A stretch of 64,000 bases of DNA, from the NCBI GenBank assembly GCA_035610835.1, contig CM069452.1, forward strand, positions 68,172,919 through 68,236,918. The letters run 5' to 3'. A model generated the notes under the pieces. That model worked only from the letters and a program-made list of their open reading frames with translations. It did not search any database and was not told where the DNA came from. Positions 55,635-64,000 of the stretch are shown piece by piece (within the stretch, counting starts at the first letter, position 1; every line of letters begins with the position of its first letter). Made by a program: the position numbers and the translations under genes. Source of the DNA: Ophiura sarsii (lineage: Eukaryota > Echinodermata > Ophiuroidea > Amphilepidida > Ophiuridae).

Positions 55635-57470
55635 TAGAGATACCCTCAATAAGTATAATATAATAGTATAAAGGGCACAGCTCCACCACAACAAAATGTC
55701 GCAGCCTGATTGGTCAACCCTTTAAACGCTCAGCGTTGGAGCGTTGCGGAGTCTGCTGAGCCATTTACTAATTATCGTTGTAGTGCTGCTGTAGTACACA
55801 TCCTTATTATTCCCGCCAAAACTTGAAAGACACGGTCACAGCACGTGCTCATACATGTTATATTATCGCTCAAACCTACCGTATTGTCCAAAGAACTGAT
55901 GAAACTTTGATGTTTACTTTAACCATTGATATCAATATGTATTATCATGCAACCATGTATATTTATGTTATTTGTATAAAATTGCACGGTTTTCAATGTA
56001 GCAATATCCTTTTCTTATGTCACTTTTATTGGCATTTTAACCCATGCCCAAATGTGTTTCTTGTATTTTTCACGTTTTCTGAGTTGCAGTGAACCAATTG
56101 ATTAGCCAATCAGAGCTCTTTGTAGCGAGTGACCAGTTATTGCTATTGTTCATTTTACTCTATATATGCAACAGAATGAAAAAAAGGAAAACATATGTGT
56201 TGTGTTTCAATGACCTAAGAGGCCCGCGTAGGGGTGTTTTCTTATAACATGCAAATGACAAACAGTGAGACGCAATGCCTGCATTTTATGACTACAAATA
56301 CAGTCACATGATAACCGGACTACGTAACCATGGTACCAGAGTAAATGATTTGTACTGCCTATATTATCATAATTATTAGCAGTACAACACAATTTCTAAC
56401 TGCAATTTAATATCAAAAAAAAAGTTAACCATTAGGTAATAATACATGTGCTTATATAATTACGAGATAAAAAGTGTAACTCGTACTTAAAATTATAAAT
56501 ATGTTAGGAAATTACGCCTCTTTAATTGGAGATATTGCAAGCTGAGAATGGTTCATTATTGAGGAAGTTACAATCCAAAATGCAAGGTAAAGTACGATTT
56601 TCATTTTCGCATTTTTCTTTTCAACGCAGGGAGAGTATAGACAGGAGCAATGCGGTCGACTATCCACATCGCATTATCGAACTTCCTTGATCAAACCATT
56701 CTTCATATTCAATATCTCAATTTAAAGTGGACTTTCTCAAGAGCTGTATAATTTGATATTTTAAGTAGGGGTTATACTATTAAAGTTAGCACCTGTATTA
56801 CCTGGTCAGTTACTTGTTAATGACTTTATTTCAAACTACATTTGAGTACGTTGTATTTCCTGTATACGCTCGATGGATAAGACATCTGTAGGTCACACCT
56901 GAATAGTTCGTGACCTTATGAGACCATTATAATGTATGCATTCTTGATCACATAGCGCAATCTCCATAACACCCTAGCCAGGTTAATGCTTTGTACTACC
57001 TGTATGGGGGTCATTAGTTCAAATCACCAAAACGACCTCAAGAAAACGACATGCACGGATGGAGAACAATACCAATAACTTGGATTAATATCAGTTTAAC
57101 AGGTGAAGGTTGTGGAGGATGATTTGAACTTATGACCCTTCGTACAAGTGCCATATAGTGACATGAGCATATTTCGGATCCTTATGAATGCTTTTAATCA
57201 TGTTTATACTATACTCAAGATCCCACTTCAACAATTCAATTGAGTACTTTGTAACTGCCAGTATTCTTTAGAATTAGTAATCACCTTTATTACCTTACAC
57301 AGGAAGTGTAACCAGGTGAATCCACATTGTTCAGTGATTACATGAATGCACTGTATTGTCCACATTGTTTAGATGAACAATATAATCACCTGTTACACCA
57401 CCAGGTGTTTGTGTTGTACGCTCGCTGTCATTGGCATTCTCTACAATGGGCTATTCTATTTAAAATCCAT

Positions 57471-57505
<35 letters not shown>

Positions 57506-60500
57506 CTATGGAAGACATGACCTTAATCTTCCCCCACGAAGATGACTCCATTTGAAATCTACAATCCCTGTGGGGAAGATATAGGTTAGTCTTCCGTAGG
57601 GGTGTATGCATTTCAAATGCAATGAATACAGGTAATACATGCAGCTACCCTGGATGTACATGTCTAACGCTGCAAAGACTGGCCCTCAAAACCTTTCACA
57701 GCTGAGCACAGCTGTGCAGGTGAAAATTCAGACAATCGAGGTATGTCTTTTTTACGATGAGTCATGAACATGTTATGATAGATAATTGTCATTGACTGTT
57801 ACGCAACTCTTCCGCACCGTAAAGTATGCACATTTTAAACACGGCTTAACACATTCACTGATGGCGGCGCTAGTATTGTACTCTTTGTCTATGGGCAATT
57901 AAACCTGAAGTATTACAAGCAATTAATTTGTTTAATATGGCACTTTGTCTTATTAAATTTGAGGCTGTCATAGACACCAGACCATGCGTGACGCTTTGGC
58001 AGCGACGAACTAACAGTGGCGTTTGGATTCTGACAGAAGAGGAGCAGACCTGTGAGGTTGTGATGGGGCATTATCGACTAATTGACAACCCCACCCCTGG
58101 TTACGCCCCTGTTACAATCAGCTGTTGATCATTTTCAAATGAATTGAAATCGATTATCACTAATTTGCATAACATTGTATGGGCTTTGGGTTTAAAATAT
58201 TTTATCATATAATCTTGAACCAATTCAAGGATACGAATGAAATCGTGCAATTTGCACAGAGAGCAAATTCTCCAGCATACTTTAAATAAATGGTGTCAAA
58301 ACTTGATTTTAACCAATCTTTATAAATTATGAGTCAAAGTCAAAGATCGTTAACATGGTTAAAGTCTAAATTGGTATGTGCTAAAGCCTGTGCTAAAATA
58401 GTATCAACCCAACCCATATTGTATGTAAGTAAGACTTTGTTTTTAAATTGTTGAGTAAAGTTCAGTGTATTTAGACATTTTACTTGTATACTGAATAAGT
58501 TTTATTGTGAATGCAAACCAAAATACACGAAATGTCATCCAAAATAGCAATGCCCTTGTTTTTATCAATTTGGATTGATTAATGATTACATATGTATCCT
58601 GACAAAACTATTGGAACGTTTTATCTATTAACCATAAGCCGTCCATTTCCGCAGTTTACAACTGGACCCTGAGGTCATTCGTATTGTATTGAGCCGACAG
58701 ACCCAACTTTTCGATCAGAGATTTTTTTCTTTCTTTTTCAATGTTTTTGATTTATTTATTTTTGGATTTTATTTTTTGGAGAAAAAAAATATGGACATTT
58801 TGAAAAATTTGAAAATTGTTGAAAAGGTATTCAGATTTTGAAATTGTTTACAATAATTTAATTAAACTAAAAATTAAATTATAACTCGGCCGACCTGCTG
58901 ACCATACCTAACAAATTCCACCGACCTACTGGCCAAACCTAAGAGGTCCAAAATTCTGTGAACAAGCGGTTTTTTCCCGTCGCCTTTTTGGTAATAAGTT
59001 GTCCTTACACATTCGAGTCGAATGTCAGGGTGATTGTTTTGTGAGCTCAATTTTGTGGTTATTTTTTGCTTTCATTAATTTTGTTCAATGTATTATAAGA
59101 CATGTTCATAATATTATATTCAAGTCTGCAAATGACATCGATGTCAAAAGGTTGCCTTATATGTTTAAAAAAACATAGCCTGCAGTTGTTGTTCTTCTAT
59201 CAAATTTTCCGTGTTAAAACAGACTTTCCATTGATAAACTTAATAGACCTTTTAATGAAAGCGGAAAGGCTTGATTTAGTCACTTGTTCAGGGAGAGGGT
59301 TTTATATAAGTTGTAGCCTAAGCGAACGGAAGGAAGCCTATCGTCGCGACATTATTCATGGGCACAGGGCTACGTGAACATGGTGAATTATGCACGGTGA
59401 CTCCACACACCATGCGCCTAAATACACTCCAATTATATATAATTCTGATTTTTCAACGCGGCTATTAGTTTGAGCATAGGCCTATACCGGGGCCTATACA
59501 AATCAACGTCTATCTCAAGATTACTGAACCGATACTAGGACTTTTTAGTTCTTACTTTAATTCATTTCTCATGGTGATTCCAAATATGGTGATGAAATTC
59601 AAAAAAAAAAATTGTTGACATTTTTCGAAAATTCTGTAAAATGTTGGGACTGACGTCTGCCGCGTGGAAAGTATTACTATGGTATAAGAGGGTCAAAGGG
59701 TAGTGTTTCGTATTAGCTTGAAACTCTAAAATTTGTTTTGTCGAAATTAGCACACAAAAAATGTTTTGAAATGTTTTGAAATATTTTCTTTGATGTTTGT
59801 GAGTATACGTTGAAAAGGTGTATCAGTGAATACGTGCGTTACAAGTATAAATAAACCTTCAGTTATAAATATACCTTTATCATGTTTATGGTCACAGGCA
59901 CTAATAGGTATATCAAATAAGGTGGGATCGTTTCAAAAAATCCTTAAAATCGTGATACGTGTCTCTATTTTAAATAGAAGTTGTCAAAAAACATAACGTT
60001 TTTGGTATCATATTAAAGACAATTTATCTAGCTACCGAATAAAAAAAGAATTAAAGCCACATGTTTAGCAACAGTGAAGTTATCAATCTAAACGTCGAGT
60101 GAGTCAAGGGTGGGAGCGGTGGATGAGGAGCCGGTGGATGAGGCGCCCATAGGTTTGTACACAAAATAGCGGAAAACTAGAACTTTTGAAATTGATGCCA
60201 TTTTAAAAGTATACATAGGAAAGTTTTCAAACTTCTCATATGTGTTAATAACATGTGCCTGCTACTATGAATACTAATATTGAATTGTTATCTAGACATT
60301 CTCTACTAGAATATGATGTTCAATTCAGGGAGTGTTTTAATGTAATAAATACACAGTTTTATTCATTTTATTGATTAAACAATGGCCAAATCGCAGTCTC
60401 TCTATTTCATTTGTGTGACTCTTCGGTCCTTTTCTACCCTGGGTAGTAAAACATTTAACTAAAAAAGCCAGAAGTGTTTCTTCACAGAATTGTTCATAGA

Positions 60501-61550
60501 TTTATGAAAAATTTGCTATTTAGACCTATTTTGGACCACCCTGTATTCAAAATAAAAGGAACTTTAACGATATTCATGTAGTTCATTTTGATAACCATTT
60601 TCCTTTAAATTAAATGGTCCATGCTAACTAAATTTCATAGAATATTATATACAAACATTCATTGTATGCATTATTTCATCATCATTTTAGACACCCTGTA
60701 CTTTTTCCTGTGTACATTTTAGGCAAATGATTCTTAGCAAATTTGGTAGCACCTTCTGCGGTTGTTCTGATTTTGGTGACTATTTTCAGCTAAACCCTAA
60801 TTGTACAAACTATCAAACTATTTTGTGAGGAGCAAAAACGATCAAATTGTTTATGTTCCACCCTATAAAAATTGTACACACCCTGTATAATTTGATTCTT
60901 TTTTGCAAAAATAAAAAACCTTGAATCTTAAGCTTTCCAACAATATATAGTTTGTGGGTCATTAAGTATGTAAAACTTTAAGTTTTGTCCCGTTTAATCA
61001 GAATTGGTGCATTTCTCAACATTATTAGAAGTGAAACTTTTTTTTGGACCAGTTTGTGACTTCTGACCTTATAGAGGGGTCATTTTTACATCGAAGTATT
61101 AACAAGGGCGTAACTTTTTGTAGTTGGCAGCCGCTTTGCCAGAATAATTGATTTTGCATTCATACATCGACTTCCGTTGACAATATACAGCTGTTCCCAA
61201 AACGTGTGAGATAAAATCACAATTAGTCATACATGTACATTATCTGTATAACTGTATTGTAGTTGCAACATATAACCCTTGGCACAATTCTGAAATATTG
61301 CTAAAGTGCATATTAGGATTTTGATATTACGATACTGTCTCGTAAAATCTCGCGTGGCGCGATCATTCGAAACGAGATTTTCTTGTACAGTTAGTTGTAG
61401 CTCGGAAAGATGTAACTTGTGTTTTAGAACATACGTTATTGGCAAATATTATTTGAATCCCATTTGCCTTTACTTTTTATCTCCCCTCTTTGTCTATGTC
61501 ATCCTTTTGTTATATTATCCACTCAATCAATCAGCTGTCAAGTTCGATTT
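55635..61550. other. Gene-poor region
   Basis: Almost 6 kb without a convincing gene. Seen within it: paired CCAAT words near 56090-56125, two tRNA B-box-like words in opposite orientation near 57010-57040 and 57105-57145, a ~29-bp poly-C run at 57474-57502 and several short open frames without domains. The stretch 59565-59670 belongs to the dispersed repeat seen at 3840 and 48620. Confidence 0.45.
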
Positions 61551-61580
61551 ACCTTCCCCTTTTCATCCATCTGTCACGTT

Positions 61581-61584
<4 letters not shown>

Positions 61585-61619
<35 letters not shown>

Positions 61620-61760
61620 ATTGTGTTACCTTATCCCTTGTCATTTCCTGCCCATTGTTCCCCTGTCTATATATATGTTATGCATGTTGTATTCTGTCAT
61701 TGTCATTTTACCTTCGATAAAGATTCTGTTAGAATCGAAACGTCAGGTCCTAGTATATTT
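61585..61760 (+). mobile_element. Possible 3' remnant of a Penelope-like element (degenerate hammerhead motif)
   Basis: After a ~35-bp poly-C run, the sequence 'cgataaagattctgtt' is followed by 'agaatcgaaacgtcag': a GATTCT/AGAATC hairpin flanked by a CUGAUGA-like box and GAAAC. This order matches the stem II core of hammerhead ribozymes found in Penelope-like retroelements. The first box is degenerate. No reverse transcriptase or GIY-YIG frame is nearby. Confidence 0.35.
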
Positions 61761-61764
61761 ATTA

Positions 61765-63060
61765 CAAAGATTATTTTCTTTAGGGATAAAGGCCAATAAC
61801 AAAACACTTATAGTAACGTCCGAAAATGCACACAAATCTCTTACACGTGTACATTTCTTAATTCATTTCATTTGGACGGTGACATGCATGGTCTTGTGTT
61901 GTGTCATAGTTTCTTACAATAGTAAATTTTGCGCAATTGCATCGTTTCAAAAGGTCATTTCCTGATACGGCTAATTGCTATTCGACAGATATGTTCAATA
62001 AGCCTGTGTCACCACTGTTATTCTTGCCTATGTCTATTAATGACTGTCAATATAGATTATAAGAGTCAATTAGTTAATCCTTGTAATGTAATCATCGCTT
62101 GCCAAGTATAAATAAGAGTGTAGTGTTTATGTGAGTAAATCCTACATTTAATTGTGTAATAATTAAGAAAATAATCACACTTATTCGTAAACACCGTCGT
62201 GCAATTAACACCGAGGATGATCGTGTATTTCATATTTTACAAATTTCGTTATGAGTAGACATGATATTAATAATGTATTGTGATAACTCTCGCAATTATA
62301 CATTCTACGAATATTGCACTCACTCGAAGCGACATCAATGGCGTGTGTGTTTGTATTGATATCCATGCACAAATAATTACCATGGTTTATTAACGCTGTG
62401 CAGTGACTTCAGAGCGGATTCCAATGGTTGCTCCCTACAAATGCGCGCGTGGTTGTAATGATGCGTCGATCACGGCGCTCTAACGTCACTGTACTGAGTA
62501 GGATGAACGAAGTATGTCATGTGAGACGGCAATAGAATGGACATCGAAACAGACCAGTTGTCGGCAAACCTCACTTCCAGAAAGGAGCAAAAGAAGACGA
62601 GAATTGTTTTTACAAATAACAAGAATTTATTAGCTGCACAAAATCTCTATATTACGTTCGATTTTAATTAGTAAGATGTCATTCTAAAGTTAAAAATTAG
62701 GTTTGTAATATTTAATTAAAAATATCAAGTTTCCTTTTTTGGAAGCAACTGGTCTGTTTTGATGTGATGGAACATAAATGCAGTAGCCTCAACTATTACT
62801 ATATAATATGTTGTACATTTCTTAAGGGTTCAAAGTTGAAGTCATCCTGTTGTACATAAGTGTGTAAATAATAATTATTCTTTTTAAATATGAGCTTGAA
62901 ATAATACCTTATCATGTGAGACCTAATGATGTATATTTTGTGTTAATTATAGTCACATTTTGTATCATAAAAACTTGAATGCCCCGCCAGCGCGGTGCAT
63001 TTGATGAGAAGAAAAAATGAATGATCTTGACTCTTTGTTGTCTTTCATTACTGTTATACT
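61765..63060. other. No gene recognised
   Basis: AT-rich non-coding sequence with short frames only. Nothing with a domain or splice context was found. Confidence 0.4.
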
Positions 63061-63067
63061 GTTATAC

Positions 63068-63135
63068 TGTGTTATATTCTTTAAGAAATACTATAATATA
63101 GTATTATTATAGTATTTCTTAAAGAATATAACACA
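63068..63135. other. Perfect 31-bp-arm hairpin, 6-nt loop
   Basis: 63068-63098 (TGTGTTATATTCTTTAAG...) is exactly complementary to 63105-63135. The right arm is also the inner part of the Harbinger-like terminus that follows, so the hairpin may have arisen by inverted duplication of that subterminal sequence. Confidence 0.75.
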
Positions 63136-63351
63136 ACCTTCCTTGCGCCTTTGATCTGTCTGCTTCACTAATGCAGCCATTGAGAGTACTACAATAGTTA
63201 TATTGTTAACGCCAGATAAGTAGAGAGGTTTCTAGTTAATCACCGATCTTTTTCCGATGCTTTTAACAATAGAACGAAATACCGTTGGAATATCGTTGTA
63301 AAATCGCTAGAAAAATGTTTTAAAATCACTGTAGAGTTTGGATATCGCCCC
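63136..63351. mobile_element. Terminus of a second Harbinger-like element
   Basis: Matches the right end of the element at 18976-22424 ('gagagtactacaatagtt', 'gttaacgccagataagta', 'gtttggatatcgcccc') and is followed by TAA at 63352-63354. The opposite end was not found in the window. It may be a solo or truncated end. Confidence 0.7.
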
Positions 63352-63597
63352 TAATACAAAGGAAGTGGGAGGAGTAGTTTTTTTGAGATATGTCACAATT
63401 TTGGATATAAATTTGTAGAATCGATAACTTGGTTTTCGGTGCAAGGTTTGTGCCATGTTAAAAATTAAAATATTTGGGAGAGAATTGTATAAGTTTTATT
63501 TTAACACCATGACTTTCATATGATAATTGAAACAAAATTCCCTATACTTTCTCATTGCACCCACATGAACTTGGCAAATACAAAGTTACATCATATA

Positions 63598-63918
63598 AAA
63601 GGCAATAGTCAGACGTCTGACGACAACAAGGCAATCGTCAGACGTCTGACGACAACAAGGCAATCGTCAGACGTCTGGCGACAACAAGGCAATCGTCAGA
63701 CGTCTGACGACAACAAGGTAATCGTCAGACATCTGACGACAACAAGGTAATCGTCAGAAGTCTGACGACAACAAGGCAATCGTCAGAAGTCTGACGACAA
63801 CAAGGCAATCGTCAGACGTCTGGCGACAACAAGGCAATCGTCAGACGTCTGGCGACATCAAGGCAATCGTCAGATGTCTGACGACAACAAGACAATCGAC
63901 AGACGTCTGACGATTGTC
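63598..63918. repeat. 29-bp tandem array with a 16-bp palindrome in each unit
   Basis: About ten units of 'ggcaatcgtcagacgtctga' plus 'cgacaacaa'. Each contains CGTCAGACGTCTGACG, a perfect palindrome (with ATC, AAG and GGC variants), and the array ends with an inverted half unit ('cgattgtcttgttg'). Units are contiguous with no spacers, so it is a minisatellite and not CRISPR. Confidence 0.85.
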
Positions 63919-64000
63919 TTGTTGGCATGACACTCAGAGTCGTTACTAACGACTCCCTTTTTCGGAAGGTCTAAATTTTGAATTTTTCATGCACATGTAC

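Noticed and set aside
57000..57150. Two tRNA B-box-like words ('ggtcattagttcaaatc' and a reverse one)
   Set aside because: No matching A boxes at the right spacing and no stems. Too weak to call.
61306..61965. 219-codon plus-strand frame with a poly-proline run
   Set aside because: It spans a poly-C tract and a repeat remnant, has no domain, and all three forward frames are open across the tract.
63598..63918. CRISPR-like array
   Set aside because: Units are contiguous and nearly identical with no unique spacers, and the genome is eukaryotic. It is a minisatellite.

Overview
This window looks like animal nuclear DNA, most plausibly from a marine invertebrate deuterostome such as an echinoderm or hemichordate. 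It is AT-rich and gene-poor, has GT-AG introns, and is packed with miniature inverted-repeat elements, minisatellites and homopolymer tracts. The placement rests on gene content: a paired RAG1-like/RAG2-like locus, an SLC16-type transporter with large introns, a piggyBac transposase and an Ig-domain receptor. No species can be named from this sequence alone.

Layout. (1) 1-25.3 kb: a monocarboxylate-transporter (MCT/SLC16) gene on the minus strand. Three coding exons are seen at 25247-25034, 9846-9706 and 6686-5883. All introns are phase 1, and the last exon(s) are missing or lie off the left edge. Its first 15-kb intron holds the most interesting part of the window. (2) 14.3-23.6 kb: a RAG1-like core (plus strand) and a three-exon RAG2-like gene (minus strand) face each other tail to tail, as in the amphioxus ProtoRAG transposon. 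RAG1L keeps the three catalytic acidic residues, the two zinc-binding His of the catalytic core and a C-terminal CCHC knuckle. It is truncated 5' and carries a frameshift and a stop. RAG2L keeps kelch blades and a complete C4HC3 PHD finger, but the finger is readable only across two single-base frameshifts, and a TAG lies in its first exon. A 3.4-kb TAA-flanked Harbinger-like element sits in its second intron. (3) 9-29 kb: three copies of one repeat family. Two of them are interrupted by a 1.3-kb element with 9-bp target duplications that carries tRNA-like sequences. (4) 31.9-40.6 kb: a long intact piggyBac-type transposase (1183 aa, minus strand). A 2.6-kb tandem array on its 3' side repeats a 24-nt piece of the transposase's own coding sequence. 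On its 5' side are repeated CCAAT-box/E2F-like motif pairs. (5) 40.6-53 kb: no convincing genes, but many TA-flanked MITEs, satellites and perfect hairpins. (6) 53.15-55.63 kb: an intronless gene for a secreted/type I membrane protein with three Ig domains, a long proline-rich repeat stalk, one TM helix and a short tail. (7) 55.6-64 kb: mostly non-coding, with a Penelope-like hammerhead-type remnant, a second Harbinger-like terminus and a 29-bp palindrome-containing array.

How the parts fit: the RAG1L/RAG2L pair appears to be a decaying, or possibly mis-assembled, RAG transposon lying inside a host transporter intron and later hit by another DNA transposon. The two RAG genes would act together as a transposase complex. 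The MCT and Ig genes look like ordinary host genes with no sequence-supported link to them.
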